47,739 nucleotides of DNA from an uncultured Prevotella sp. (GTDB lineage Bacteria; Bacteroidota; Bacteroidia; Bacteroidales; Bacteroidaceae): NCBI GenBank assembly GCA_938028745.1, contig CALIZL010000012.1, positions 1-47,739 of the forward strand. Reading direction: 5' to 3'. How positions within the stretch are numbered: position 1 is the first letter of the stretch; the number at the start of each line of letters is the position of its first letter. Positions 16,988 to 27,125 of this stretch are shown one piece after another. The notes below the pieces were generated by a model. That model saw only the letters and a program-made list of their open reading frames with translations, had not been told where the DNA came from and did not search any database. Both the position numbers and the translations under genes were made by a program.

Positions 16988-17188
16988 TTAAGGCATGTTC
17001 TAAAAAATCCCCGCAAAGGTTCAATTGTTGTTCCTTGTATTGCTCTTTACTGTCTTTTTGCTTTTATCTGGCATCTTTCGCTTTCTCTTTCAGTCGCATA
17101 GTTCACTATGCTCCTTCAAGAAGTAAACAAAACCTGCTCAACTAAAAGCTAAAAATACAGCAAAGGTAATTTTTAGAACCGGCCTTAA
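16988..17188 (+). repeat. MITE-like repeat, family A copy 1
   Basis: This 201-bp element has terminal inverted repeats: TTAAGGCATGTTCTAAAAA at 16988-17006 and TTTTTAGAACCGGCCTTAA at 17170-17188. It has a palindromic centre GCATAGTTCACTATGC (17095-17110). The first ~100 bp recur at 47636-47739. It fills half of the gap between fumarase and the M16 protease; the rest (17189-17341) shows nothing recognisable. Confidence 0.7.
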
Positions 17189-17341
17189 GCCAATGGCTTT
17201 TGGGGTTTCCAAGTTCATGTGTTTGCAAGCTCATGAGCCTTTGGCCGCATGAGTATGTAAGTTCATTGCGCATGCGAGGAATGGATAAACAGCCCCACAA
17301 ACTTATGAACTCACATACTCAGCACCTCCCAACCTCACTAC

Positions 17342-20248
17342 TTAATATCCAAATATCTCTTGGGTTGTTAGCTTTTTAATCTTGCCAATCTTCTCCAGTC
17401 CCTTCATGTCGAGGTTTTTCTCGTCGCCTAAGATGAGGTAGCGCAGGGGCTTTTTGGCCATTGTCTGCTTTTCAAATTCAACCATCTCTTTGAGCGTAAT
17501 CTTGGGCAGCGCATTGTAAATGCGTTCTTTGATGTCGAAGTCTAGTCCTAGGCGGCGTGCTTGCAGATAAGCGTTGATGATGCCAAACTTCGTTGTACGT
17601 TCGGTGGCGATGCGTTTCATCGAAGCCTGTTTGGCCAGTTCGAAGGCCTTATCGCTTTGCGGCATCTCGTCGATGATGCTGTTAAAGGCGCGCACGCAGT
17701 CCATCATTTTGTCGTTCTGACTGATGATATTGGCTTGTAGCGACTCCGTTTCGCCCACTCTCGAAGGTATGTTATAGCGTGCGGAGGCACTGTATGCCAA
17801 TCCGCGAGTTTCCCTTAGCTCTTGGAAAACGATGCTGTTCATACCTGTTCCAAAGTATTCGTTAAACAGGTACACCATCGGACGCTGTTCTAAGTTCCAG
17901 CCTTTTCCGCTGTTGTTGTACAGCATCATGTAGATGTTTTTGGCCTCGTAAGGTGCAATCCACACCGCGTTTTCTTTGGTTTGCACCTTGGTGTAGGCCT
18001 TGTTTTGTGGTACGTTGGCCAGTGTCTTGCCGATGGCGTGATTTTCGTCAACTGCTTTTACCAATTCTTCGGGGGTAGATTGTCCGCAATAAAGCACCTC
18101 GTGCTTGTAGTTCCGCAGGCCTTTAAGCAGGTTGAGCAGGCTTTGCGGGTTTGTTTTGTCTAGCTCGGCGTTAGTCATCACGTTACGAACGGTGTTGTAT
18201 GGGCCATACATGCCGTAAGCCGCGAGGGCCATGAAGTTGGACACTTGGTTGCTTCGGCTGTCTTTGCGTCCCTTCTTAACCAGTTCCACAAGTTGCTTGT
18301 AGGCAGCATTGTCTACCTTGGCGTTGGCCAATAGGTGTTCAACCAGCCACAAAGCCTTGGGCATGTTCTCGTTAAGGCCGGTGATGGTGATGTTCAAATT
18401 GTCGGCTCCTGCTGATATGCTGTAATCGCAAGCCAGCTGATAGAAACGTTGTTTCACCTGTTCGGGCGTCAATTTGTTGGTGCCAAGATAGTCCAGATAC
18501 TCGGTTGCGATGTCCAAACGCTTGTCGGCTTCCTTTCCAAAGTCGTAGTGAAAGGCCAAAGTAAACAGTCCGTTGTCCTTGTTTGGCACGTAAAGCACGG
18601 GCAAGCCTTTCTTCGTCTTCGTCTTTACTAGGTCTTTGTTAAAGTCTACAAAGCGCGGTTCGATGGGCGTAGTCTTGCTGGCGATGATTTCTTTCACGAA
18701 GTCGCTTTGCAAATCGCGGTTCGAAGGGATGGGCGTTATCTGCGGTTTGTCTATTTTCTTTTGTGTGGTGTCTTCGCCTTGTCGCTTGTAAACCACCGCG
18801 TAGTTGTTGTTCAGGTGCTTATTGGCAAAGGCCACAATCTCTGCTTTGGTCATCTTCGATATGCGATCGAGCCTTCCAACCACCGTCTGCCAGTCTTTGC
18901 CGTTGATAAATGCGTCTACAAATTGGTCGGCTCGGTCTTTGTTCTTTTCTAGCGCGTGGTAGTACTCCAACTTCATGTTGTTGATAACGGCGGGCAAGAG
19001 GTTGTCGGAGAAGTTACCTTTCTTTAAGTTCTCTACTTCTCCCAAAACAAGTTTTTTCACGTCGTCAAGGCTCTGTCCTTCTTTGGGCGATGCCCATAAT
19101 CCCAGCAAACCATATTCGGCTAGCTGAAAAGATATGCTGCCGCCGCCAAGGTATTTCATCTTTTGAGCCAGGTTAATGTCCATCAGTCCGGCCTTTTCGT
19201 TGCTTAGGATGTTGGCAATCACGTCCAAAGTGTCGCCTTGTAGCGACTTTCCGCCGTCAAATCGCCATGCCATCATCAGCTCGTCGGCCTCGGGACCCAT
19301 AACGGTGGTGTCTTTTGGAGCCGTAAGTGGCTTTTGTTTGGGGAACTGTGGAAAGGAAAGATTATCGCTTTTCTTCCACGAACCGAAATATTTGTCGATG
19401 GTGGCGATAACCTTATCGGGGTCCATGTCGCCCGCCATGCAGATGGCAACGTTGTTGGGAACGTAGTAGCGGTTGAAGTAATTCTTGATATTTACAATCG
19501 AAGGATTCTTCAAATGCTCTTGTGTACCGATGGTAGTCTGCGTTCCGTAGGGATGTGTTGGTGTTAACAACTTCGAAATGGCTTGCCAAACTTTGTTGCC
19601 ATCGCGTGTAAGTCCGATGTTATATTCCTCGTAAACGGCCTCCAACTCGGTGTGGAAACCGCGTATAACCATGTTTTGGAAACGGTCGGCCTGTATTTTT
19701 GCCCAGTTGTCCACTTCGTTAGCGGGGATGTCTTCCGTGTAACACGTAACGTCGTTGCTGGTGTATGCGTTGGTTTTTTCGGCTCCGATAGACGACATCA
19801 GCTTGTCGTACTCGTTGGGGATAAAGTATTTGGCAGCCAATTGCGACACGCTGTCTATGCCGTGGTAGGCCTTTTTGCGTTGTTCGGGGTCGGTAAGTGT
19901 GCGGTATTTCTCGTACCTCTCTTCGATGTCTTTCAGCAAGGGTGCCTCTTTTTCGGCATCGGTCGTGCCGAATTGTTTCGTTCCCTTAAACATCAGGTGT
20001 TCCAGATAGTGTGCCAAGCCCGTAGTTTCGGCGGGGTCGTTTCTGCTTCCCGTCTTAACTGCTACGTAGGTGTGAATGCGTGGTGTCTCTTTATTTACCG
20101 AGAGATACACGCGCAGTCCGTTGTCCAGGGTGTAAATGCGTGTCCCCGTTGGGTCGTCTTTCACCGTTTGGTACTGGTAATCTTTTGCTTGCATGGCTGT
20201 TGCCGCTCCTGTGAGGAGCAAGGCAACCAAAATCGATTTAATGCTCAT
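17342..20248 (-). CDS. M16 family zinc metallopeptidase (pitrilysin type), exported
   Basis: This 968-residue two-half M16 peptidase has a signal peptide (residues 1-21). The inverted zinc motif HYLEH is present (H80, E83, H84), and the third ligand should lie in ELEAVYEE (201-208). The second half (from about residue 500) lacks HxxEH, as usual for the C-terminal half, but keeps the late RGLAYSASARY segment. Likely location is the periplasm, degrading peptides. It lies 24 nt downstream of the DUF4954 gene and is probably co-transcribed with hflX-DUF4954. A sizeable antisense frame (19583-20293) is a shadow. Some Bacteroidales M16 proteins act in surface protein quality control; the substrate here is unknown. 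Confidence 0.92.
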   Translation of the reverse strand: MSIKSILVALLLTGAATAMQAKDYQYQTVKDDPTGTRIYTLDNGLRVYLSVNKETPRIHTYVAVKTGSRNDPAETTGLAHYLEHLMFKGTKQFGTTDAEKEAPLLKDIEERYEKYRTLTDPEQRKKAYHGIDSVSQLAAKYFIPNEYDKLMSSIGAEKTNAYTSNDVTCYTEDIPANEVDNWAKIQADRFQNMVIRGFHTELEAVYEEYNIGLTRDGNKVWQAISKLLTPTHPYGTQTTIGTQEHLKNPSIVNIKNYFNRYYVPNNVAICMAGDMDPDKVIATIDKYFGSWKKSDNLSFPQFPKQKPLTAPKDTTVMGPEADELMMAWRFDGGKSLQGDTLDVIANILSNEKAGLMDINLAQKMKYLGGGSISFQLAEYGLLGLWASPKEGQSLDDVKKLVLGEVENLKKGNFSDNLLPAVINNMKLEYYHALEKNKDRADQFVDAFINGKDWQTVVGRLDRISKMTKAEIVAFANKHLNNNYAVVYKRQGEDTTQKKIDKPQITPIPSNRDLQSDFVKEIIASKTTPIEPRFVDFNKDLVKTKTKKGLPVLYVPNKDNGLFTLAFHYDFGKEADKRLDIATEYLDYLGTNKLTPEQVKQRFYQLACDYSISAGADNLNITITGLNENMPKALWLVEHLLANAKVDNAAYKQLVELVKKGRKDSRSNQVSNFMALAAYGMYGPYNTVRNVMTNAELDKTNPQSLLNLLKGLRNYKHEVLYCGQSTPEELVKAVDENHAIGKTLANVPQNKAYTKVQTKENAVWIAPYEAKNIYMMLYNNSGKGWNLEQRPMVYLFNEYFGTGMNSIVFQELRETRGLAYSASARYNIPSRVGETESLQANIISQNDKMMDCVRAFNSIIDEMPQSDKAFELAKQASMKRIATERTTKFGIINAYLQARRLGLDFDIKERIYNALPKITLKEMVEFEKQTMAKKPLRYLILGDEKNLDMKGLEKIGKIKKLTTQEIFGY

Positions 20249-20272
20249 ACGATAAGATTTGTTTTGTTGATA

Positions 20273-22102
20273 TTATTCGGTTTCCTTATTTAGCTGTTCC
20301 ACAAATCCGCGATATACATCCTCTTCCACATCGCCCAACTTGTACTCCTTCAAGGCATCTTCCTTTATTGTGGCAATCCATTGCCGCTTGGCCTCGCGCC
20401 CTTGGTCGATGATGTCTTGCCAATCGGCGTGCCTAGGCTGTGCAATGCCGTAGTATTCGTTTATCAGACGATAGGCGAAGGCCCATTCGTATTGCTCGTA
20501 ACGCTCGCCAATCTCGCCGAAACGTTCGGTTACTCGTTGTATGTCGGTTATTTCGCGGTTCTTTATTTCTTCAATTAGTCTAAGCTCTTCGCTTTCTGGC
20601 AGCAGCAGACCCGACAGGTCGCTCCACTGCTTCCAGCCGGTGGTCGATGCGGGTTCGGTTGGTCCATACTTCCGTACACAGCGCGCCAAGAACATCTTGA
20701 TGGCCATGTCGTAGTTGCGCAAACCGATGTTTAGCGAATTGTTGGTTATCACGTATCCCCTGAAATTGTATTCAGCCACGTTCTCGCCTTGGGCTTCGCG
20801 CAGTTTTTCTAGTATCTGCTTGCCTTGCAACATCTCGTTAACGGTGAACGGACTAAGCCAAGTAAAGTTCACAATGCTTTTTTGTCCGCTGCGTGGACGT
20901 ATGTCGCGCTTGGGCCATTTGCGCACATCGCGATACAAGCCCACGGTGTTTAGGTTGCGCCCCGGCACAAGATACATGATGTCGCCATAGGCAATGAGGT
21001 ACGAAAAGGGGATGTTGCGCGTGTCGGGATGGTGCATTAGCTTGCCAAAACACACCGAGAAAGCTCCGATGTTGGCCGGCATTAGGATGTAAGCGCCGCT
21101 TGCCGTCTTCGTTCCGCGCTCCAAAATGCCGTAGTGCATGGGCCCCATCTTGTAGGCATGATTGCTGAAATTGGTGGCCGAACCTGCGTTATAAAATGAG
21201 AACATGGCCCCAATGAGCAGCGAGCTTTTATGATGGCTGGCCGTGAACGGGCCGCAAAAGGCGGCGCAGGCCTCACCGTTGCTCATGTAGCTGTTGGCAA
21301 AAAACACGCTGGCCGATGCCGTAAAACCATTGGTTAGCTGGCAAGCCTCGCCCACATAGCAGTCTTGCAGGTTGCAATCGTTGGTTATCGAAGAGCCGTC
21401 GGCCACGATAGAGTTCTCGCAAATAACGCCGCTGCCCACATATACGCCCGACCCTGCCGCACTAAGCAGCGAGCAATCGAATAGTCTTGCCGCGCCGTTC
21501 ACCTCGCAATTGTCTTGTACGATGGTGTTCACCACCTCGCGCGTGTTCACTATTTTCACGCCAAAGCCAATCGTTCCGCGGTCGGGTAGGGTGCGTTCAA
21601 GCTCTTCGGCAATCATTTGCCTTATCCTTTCGCGCAGTTCTTTGTCGGCATTGTGTTTCACCATGAATGCGGCCAGCTGGCTATTCAGCCCATCGAAGAG
21701 CGTAACATTGCCTTCGCCCACCTCGTTAAGCACCGATATGAGGTTGCCTTCGCCATAGGTTGCGCCCTCCGTTGTCTCCATCGTGCTAACGTTAGAGATG
21801 TAGCATTCTTCGCCAATGGAATAGTTGTTGATGTAGTTACCGATGTTCTCCACCAGGCTGTTGTCGCCAATGCACACGTTGCGGAGTGTGGCATTGCGCA
21901 AGCCTGAATGTTTAAGGAACCCCCTACTAACCTCGATGTTCTTCTCGAACACGCCCAGTTTGATGTCGCCATAAAAGGTAACGTCGTGCACGTAGGTGGG
22001 CTTGAAGTCTTCGGCCACCATAATTGCCTCCCAGTTCTCGGCCTGACAGCCGTGGTCTTCTAGCAGGGTTATTTCCTCATCGGTAAGTAATCGGTACATC
22101 AT
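20273..22102 (-). CDS. DUF4954 family protein (left-handed beta-helix)
   Basis: This 609-residue cytoplasmic protein has hexapeptide-like repeats through about residues 50-330 (for example IGEECYISNVSTM, GVICENSIVADGSSITNDC). They indicate a left-handed parallel beta-helix like nucleotidyl- or acyltransferases. The C-terminal helical half is typical of DUF4954 proteins of Bacteroidetes and spirochetes. Function is not established. Tandem ATGs open it; the first overlaps the hflX stop by 4 nt (ATGA), indicating translational coupling. The M16 gene follows after 24 nt. Confidence 0.85.
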   Translation of the reverse strand: MMYRLLTDEEITLLEDHGCQAENWEAIMVAEDFKPTYVHDVTFYGDIKLGVFEKNIEVSRGFLKHSGLRNATLRNVCIGDNSLVENIGNYINNYSIGEECYISNVSTMETTEGATYGEGNLISVLNEVGEGNVTLFDGLNSQLAAFMVKHNADKELRERIRQMIAEELERTLPDRGTIGFGVKIVNTREVVNTIVQDNCEVNGAARLFDCSLLSAAGSGVYVGSGVICENSIVADGSSITNDCNLQDCYVGEACQLTNGFTASASVFFANSYMSNGEACAAFCGPFTASHHKSSLLIGAMFSFYNAGSATNFSNHAYKMGPMHYGILERGTKTASGAYILMPANIGAFSVCFGKLMHHPDTRNIPFSYLIAYGDIMYLVPGRNLNTVGLYRDVRKWPKRDIRPRSGQKSIVNFTWLSPFTVNEMLQGKQILEKLREAQGENVAEYNFRGYVITNNSLNIGLRNYDMAIKMFLARCVRKYGPTEPASTTGWKQWSDLSGLLLPESEELRLIEEIKNREITDIQRVTERFGEIGERYEQYEWAFAYRLINEYYGIAQPRHADWQDIIDQGREAKRQWIATIKEDALKEYKLGDVEEDVYRGFVEQLNKETE

Positions 22103-23343
22103 TCCATTTCGTATAAAAAGTCGTTATAGGGATATTTCTGCACGTGCAGTTCGCGAACCTTGGCGTATAGCCTGTCTCTCAGTTCGTCGACATTGGTTTT
22201 TTCGCGTGCCGAAATAAATATGCAGTTGTCGTTTAGCCGTGCCATCCACGTTCGTTTCAGGTCGTCGAGGGTCATATTTTCCTTAGTTGCGGGTGTAAGG
22301 TCGTCCTCATCTTTCTTGACGAAGGTGTAGTTGTCAATCTTGTTAAACACAATCATGCTGGGTTTGTCGGCACAATCCAGTTCGGTTAGTGTCTTTTCCA
22401 CCACTGCAAGCTGCTCCTCAAAGTCGGGATGCGATATGTCTACCACGTGCACAAGCAAGTCGGCCTCGCGCACTTCGTCTAGTGTCGACTTGAACGAGTC
22501 AACCAAATCGGTGGGCAACTTGCGTATAAAGCCCACGGTATCGGCCAAGAGAAAGGGCAGGTTTTCAACCACCACCTTCCTTACTGTCGTGTCGAGTGTG
22601 GCGAAAAGCTTGTTTTCGGCAAACACTTCGCTTTTTGCAAGCAGGTTCATGATGGTGCTTTTGCCCACGTTGGTATAGCCCACAAGTGCCACGCGCACCA
22701 TTCGTCCGCGGTTTTTGCGTTGCGTTGTTTTTTGTTTGTCAATCTCTGCCAATCGTTCTTTCAGCAAAGCCATGCGCGAGAGGATAATTCGGCGGTCCAT
22801 TTCGAGCTGCGTTTCACCTGGTCCACGTAGTCCCACCGAGCCTTTTCCGCCGCCACTACCCGAACCGCCGCCTTGTCTTTCAAGGTGGGTCCACAGCCGT
22901 TGCAGCCTTGGCAGCATGTATCTGTATTGCGCCAGCTCCACTTGCGTTTTGGCATTTGCCGTTTGTGCGCGCATGGCGAAGATGTCGAGGATGAGCGAAG
23001 TGCGGTCCAATATCTTCACGTTCAGTTCTTTTTCGATGTTGCGCATTTGCTTAGCCGACAACTCATCGTCGAAAATAACCATTCCCACTTCGCGTTCGGC
23101 CTCTTCTTCGGCCAGTATATATTGTTTTATCTCTTTGAGTTTGCCTTTGCCCACGTATGTAACCATACTAGGCGCATTAAGCCTTTGGGTGAAACGTTTC
23201 ACTGTAATGGCGCCTGCCGTGTCGGCCAAAAACTCCAATTCGTCGAGATATTCTTTGGTCTTGGCCTCGTTTTGCTGTTGTGTTATCAGCCCCACCAGCA
23301 CGGCGGTTTCGGCTTTAACCTCGGATATTACAAATTCTTTCAT
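22099..23343 (-). CDS. hflX: Ribosome-associated GTPase HflX
   Basis: This 414-residue GTPase splits stalled or stressed ribosomes. The N-terminal HflX domain (residues about 20-200) includes MVTYVGKGKL and the glycine-rich GGGSGSGGGKGSVG linker, then GLRGPGETQLEMDRR. The G domain has P-loop GYTNVGKST (222-230), switch/G3 DTVGFIRKLP (about 268-277) and G4 NKID. It is first in a probable three-gene operon with DUF4954 and an M16 protease, and has an excellent promoter. Its start agrees with the promoter 37 nt upstream. Confidence 0.95.
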   Translation of the reverse strand: MKEFVISEVKAETAVLVGLITQQQNEAKTKEYLDELEFLADTAGAITVKRFTQRLNAPSMVTYVGKGKLKEIKQYILAEEEAEREVGMVIFDDELSAKQMRNIEKELNVKILDRTSLILDIFAMRAQTANAKTQVELAQYRYMLPRLQRLWTHLERQGGGSGSGGGKGSVGLRGPGETQLEMDRRIILSRMALLKERLAEIDKQKTTQRKNRGRMVRVALVGYTNVGKSTIMNLLAKSEVFAENKLFATLDTTVRKVVVENLPFLLADTVGFIRKLPTDLVDSFKSTLDEVREADLLVHVVDISHPDFEEQLAVVEKTLTELDCADKPSMIVFNKIDNYTFVKKDEDDLTPATKENMTLDDLKRTWMARLNDNCIFISAREKTNVDELRDRLYAKVRELHVQKYPYNDFLYEME

Positions 23344-23379
23344 TTCAGGTGTCTTATTGCATCTAGTCTATATTAAGTG

Positions 23380-23410
23380 CAAATATAGTGCAAAAACCTA
23401 AAACTACAAA
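23380..23410 (-). promoter_or_regulatory. Promoter of the hflX operon
   Basis: On the minus strand TTTG (23407-23410), a 19-nt spacer and TATATTTG (23380-23387) match the Bacteroidetes consensus exactly, 36 nt before the hflX ATG. Confidence 0.75.
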
Positions 23411-24009
23411 GCCTTGCATCGTGTTTTTCTTTCCAATGCGCGTGTGGGCGGCTTTACCATTTGATAGCTTTGCGTGTTCTTTCGGTTACAAGTTGGTAGA
23501 TACTAGGTTAACTCGCCTCCGCAGAAACTTGCCAATTGCCCATTTTGTAAACTTACTTGTCGCGGCTACTGACATAAAAAGTCTCCTCAACAATTCTACT
23601 TTCGTGGCATTGTTTGTTATTCTCAACCGTGAAGATGTCTTGACTTTTAATCTTCTTATAAATGGAGAGGGGTTTATGCCCTTTGTGCTGTAAAACCACG
23701 ATAAACACTCCGCCCATGTGCGGGGTAGGCACAAAGATACGATAAAATCTGAAATCCTGCCCCCTTTTGCTTGTGGCAAGTCGTGGTTATGTTTCAAAAA
23801 AGCAACTTGGCAGAAAGCATTCAATGCACCATCTATAAGTTGAAAACTGGCCGTTAATGGCGGCTTTACTTCTGCGTTTCCATAGTGCTGTGTCCGTTGG
23901 CCGTGGGCAGCATGCCCGCCAACTGCTCGCACTGTCGATAGTAAGTGTATGTGGTTTCTGTGCCGTTGCTCACGTGTTGGTATGCGGCATAAGCATTTTT
24001 TTTTGTCCA
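23411..24009. other. Gene-free spacer
   Basis: A minus-strand open frame (23486-23932) has an arginine/lysine-rich, non-family-like product and I do not believe it. The segment 23866-24075 (minus) continues from the repeat beyond 24010 and may be a decayed coding remnant. No RNA gene recognised. Confidence 0.4.
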
Positions 24010-24525
24010 GTTCTTGGTAAGAAATTTAACCTCATAAGTGCCCTTTTTATCCACCAAGTGCTCACCTTGTCGCAAAAAATCGATTCTCGCGAAGGTTCGT
24101 TTTGATACAAAAAGGGGTCAGCATGTCAACGTGGTAAAATGAATTTATATTCCAAAGAACCGCCATTTGCACCAACCTTTGGGCTATTTGCAGTAAAATA
24201 CCCTGCATTTAGCACCAAAACGCAGTGCATTTTGGTGCTAAACGCAGTGCTATTTGGTGCTAAATGCAGGGTAAAAGGGTGCAAAACGCAGTGCTAAATG
24301 GTGCTTAATGCGGTATGAAAAGCATAAATATCCACTGAAAGTGTATAAACAAAACCTCTTCGAACCATGAAACACATGGCCAAAAAGGGTAAAATAACCG
24401 CTAAAAAGTGGGTTTTGGGGGCTAAAAGTGGGTAATTGGGGGTTGAAAAAATACGGGTTGGCAACCAATCTAGAAAGGCAAAATGGTGCAAAATATGGGT
24501 TTTCTTCTTAAAAACGGACAAGCTG
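24010..24525 (-). repeat. Long interspersed repeat R1, inverted relative to R2
   Basis: The reverse complement aligns along its length with 39737-40265. It includes a 28-nt exact match (24064-24091 with 40191-40218), a shared GGTTTTGTTTATACA block (24345-24359) and a GTGCTAAACGCAGTGC-type tandem core (24200-24310). Sequence between blocks is diverged with indels. It is not an insertion sequence as far as I can see. Confidence 0.65.
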
Positions 24526-24637
24526 AAAGATGTGAAAGGTCTGAAATGGTAGTTGTTTACCTACCTTTTAACCTGTTTTTTCGCTAGAACGGAGTGAAAA
24601 TTAGAGGGCTGTTGTAAAATAAAATTTATTATTTTGA

Positions 24638-24990
24638 GTTGACAAGTTAACACGTTAACGAGTTGACAAGTTGACAAGGCTAATGGGTGCAGCCAGTTTT
24701 CTCCTTAGCCTATTGACAAGTTAACACGTTAACGAGTTGACAAGGCTAGTGGTCGCAGCCAGTTTTCACCCTAGTCAGTTGACAGGTTGACAAGTTAACG
24801 GGTTGACAAGGCTATTGTGCGCAGCCAGTTTTCACCCTAGTCAGTTGACAGGCTGACAAGTTAACGGGTTGACAAGGCTATTGTGCGCAGCCTGTTTTTA
24901 CCTTAGCCAGTTGACAAGTTAACACGTTAACGAGTTGACAAGGCTATTGTGCGCAGCCATTTTTAACCTTAGCCAGTTGACAAGTTAACG
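24638..24990. repeat. 66-bp minisatellite, about five units
   Basis: GCAGCC starts at 24689, 24755, 24821, 24887 and 24953, exactly 66 bp apart. Each unit contains GTTGACAAGTTAACnnGTT words followed by GACAAGGCTA and GCGCAGCCnnTTTT. Beyond 24990 it decays into shorter GTTGATGAGTT-like words until about 25200. A minus-strand frame of T/H/Q/L/N/S repeats (24969-25253) is a by-product. Confidence 0.85.
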
Positions 24991-25290
24991 AGTTGATGAG
25001 TTGGTGAGCTTGTAAGTTTTTTAGTTGATGGGGCTTTTGAGTTCGTGAGTTGGTGGGTTTTGATTTTTTGAGTTAATGAAATTGTAGGTTGGTGAGTTGA
25101 TGGGCTTTTGAATTTATGAGTTGATGAACTCGTAAATTGATGTGTTGATGTATTCGGGATTTGTTGGTGTTTTTGTGAGTTTATCAAGCTAGTGAGTTGA
25201 TTTATCCTGCTCTTCGTAATATGAGCGTGGTGTTTATCTTGTGCTGGCATCACAAAGATAACAAACTCCTCTCAATACGACAAACTCATT

Positions 25291-25539
25291 TTAGGCGAGC
25301 AACCGCTCATAATAATTATCAAGACTTTCCAAATAAAGGTCTTTTTCCAAGCGTTTTAGCTCGTGTACAATTTCTTCATTCGAGTTAAAGTCTTTTGCTA
25401 TCCACTTTTTATCATCTTCATCAACATCTTCTTTTTCCAAGTGGCGAAAAAGAATATCGCAAAGAAGCACCCTGTCGTCCGACCAATACTTGGGATGCCA
25501 TTCTTCAATAAATCGCCAATAAGACGGGTCCGCCTCCAT
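25291..25539 (-). CDS. Small hypothetical protein
   Basis: This 82-residue soluble protein, acidic and rich in aromatic residues at the N-terminus (EADPSYWRFIEEWHPKYWSD), continues into charged helices. There is no signal peptide and no recognised domain. It lies 35 nt downstream of the DUF4251 lipoprotein gene on the same strand and could share its transcript. Composition is protein-like and the ATG is preceded by AAAGGATG, a possible weak ribosome site. Function is not inferred. Confidence 0.6.
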   Translation of the reverse strand: MEADPSYWRFIEEWHPKYWSDDRVLLCDILFRHLEKEDVDEDDKKWIAKDFNSNEEIVHELKRLEKDLYLESLDNYYERLLA

Positions 25540-25574
25540 ACGTCATCCTTTTAATAAGCATTTCGTCATTCCCC

Positions 25575-26069
25575 TTATCGCCCCACGTTCATCATTCCAG
25601 CAAAGCCAATTCGGTCGCGTTCGTCGGCCGAAACATCGATGTAGGCGTGTCCGTTATCGTACACTTCCAGGTGATAGGCATAGCGGTCTTCGCGGTTAGT
25701 TACCTTTATTTCGATATTCATTCGTCCGTCTTTGCCTTTGGTTATGGTGTAGTCGGTCATCTTTTCGGCAAAGTCTAGTGCCTTTCCTCCGCCATACGGC
25801 ACGCGGTAGGCATGCCCGAAATAGGGCAGGTACGAATAAATGGAGTCGCCCGACACCTTGATGTAATAGCCATAAGACAAGGCTTTGGCCTGCATTCGCA
25901 TGGGATATACGTGGCTTACCTCTATTGTATATTGTTGCTTTTCTAGGCCTTCGTTCACCTTTTGTGCCATTTCGGCCTGACTTTTCGCCTTTTCGGGCGA
26001 TAAGTTTCGCGTTCCTGCGCAGCCTGCCAGCAGTGCTATGGCCACGGCAACTCCTATCACTTGTTTCAT
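25575..26069 (-). CDS. DUF4251-type lipoprotein
   Basis: This 164-residue protein has a lipoprotein signal (VAVAIALLAGC, lipidated Cys near residue 17). The mature domain reads SYGYYIKVSGDSIYSYLPYFGHAYRVPYGGG, then alternating strands (TNREDRYAYHLEVYDNGHAYIDV), the pattern of DUF4251 proteins common in Bacteroidetes. It should sit in the periplasmic face of an envelope membrane. Function of the family is unknown. It is likely first in a two-gene unit with the 82-residue protein. Confidence 0.85.
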   Translation of the reverse strand: MKQVIGVAVAIALLAGCAGTRNLSPEKAKSQAEMAQKVNEGLEKQQYTIEVSHVYPMRMQAKALSYGYYIKVSGDSIYSYLPYFGHAYRVPYGGGKALDFAEKMTDYTITKGKDGRMNIEIKVTNREDRYAYHLEVYDNGHAYIDVSADERDRIGFAGMMNVGR

Positions 26070-27125
26070 ATCAGCATCCTTTATAAGTCCTTATTGTGGT
26101 GTTCTCCGTCCACATTTCCTCATCGTGAGGTGCATGACCAACTTGGTTATGCCTGCCTCTCCGAGTGTGGGCGTGCCCTAAGTTACGCCAATTCTGCGAC
26201 TTATGCAAGGTGTTACGGCTGATTTAACCAATTTTTACCAGTAGTTTCCCTAGGCTCGGGCTGTATGGCGTGTAGAACTGTTGTGTTACTTAGCCTTTCT
26301 GGTTGCCCTCCTCCCACCAAGTGTTTCAATCCCACTTGTTGCTTTCTATGCCCTATTCTTCTCCGCTTTAACCGCCTTTTCGCCCATGCAAAGTACGTGT
26401 TTTCTATCAGGAAAGAATGGCTTGCAACTTCTGTTTGCCGTACAATAGCAGCGTACCGTCGTGCAATAAGCCGCACTTCGTAGGGCTTTCAGGTGCTAAC
26501 AGTGCATTTCTCCACACAAGTTGTACGCCAAACATTTGTTAATTGGCCTGACGACACCCATGCAACAATCTCCATTTTTCCATTAAAAACAAACCTCGCG
26601 AGAAGGGATTGTTTGTAGGCCGATGGGGAAAATCCTTGAAACGCGATAGGGAAGATTTGCATACAACCCTCCTTATAAGTTACGATTGGCCGTTTTTTGC
26701 TTTCTCATTTGTCCGTTATTTGGATTTAAAGTGATACCTTTGTAAACAACTAAGAACAGCCAGCATAAACAACATAAACATTAAAAATATTCCGCACACA
26801 ACCTAATTAGAGGCCTGTTGCCGCACGCTGTCCTTGGGCTGCGCCACCATGCGTTGCCAAACTTAATGAAATTTGGGGCAAAAGGCCTACAAAGGGGCTG
26901 GTTGGGCTTGGCGTATGGTATAATGAAGCTGTGCAAACAAGCAGAAACAAGTTTGCCGACACTCTGCAATACCTAGCCGAACACTACCATAAGACGGACG
27001 TGCGGAGTGGGCTAAGCGTGCCAAATAAAAACAAGAAACATTGTATGCCGCCATGTAAACCGTTCCGAAACGGGGCAAGGAGCTTTAAGTGGGGGCATAA
27101 GTAAACAACAAATGCGACTAACAAA
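26070..27125. other. Long intergenic region upstream of the ABC transporter pair
   Basis: A -7 element TACCTTTG lies at 26735-26742 and would give a ~380-nt leader before the ABC genes. A reading frame free of stops runs 26811-27104 (97 codons) but has no good start codon, so it may be a decayed gene. Bases 26577-26625 show weak resemblance (AACC, CGCGAGAA, GATT blocks) to part of repeat R1/R2. Nothing else is recognised. Confidence 0.4.

Noticed and set aside
19583..20293. 236-codon plus-strand open frame
   Set aside because: Antisense to the N-terminal half of the M16 protease, which has clear catalytic motifs; no family-like sequence.
23486..23932. 148-codon minus-strand gene
   Set aside because: Basic, irregular composition, no start context or promoter, and part of it runs toward a repeat; evidence is too weak.
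24638..25200. Possible CRISPR array
   Set aside because: Units are continuous 66-bp repeats without unique spacers between constant repeats, and there are no cas genes.
24969..25253. 94-residue T/H/Q-rich minus-strand protein
   Set aside because: Its THQLTNS-like repeats come directly from decayed GTTGATGAGTT DNA words next to the 66-bp array.
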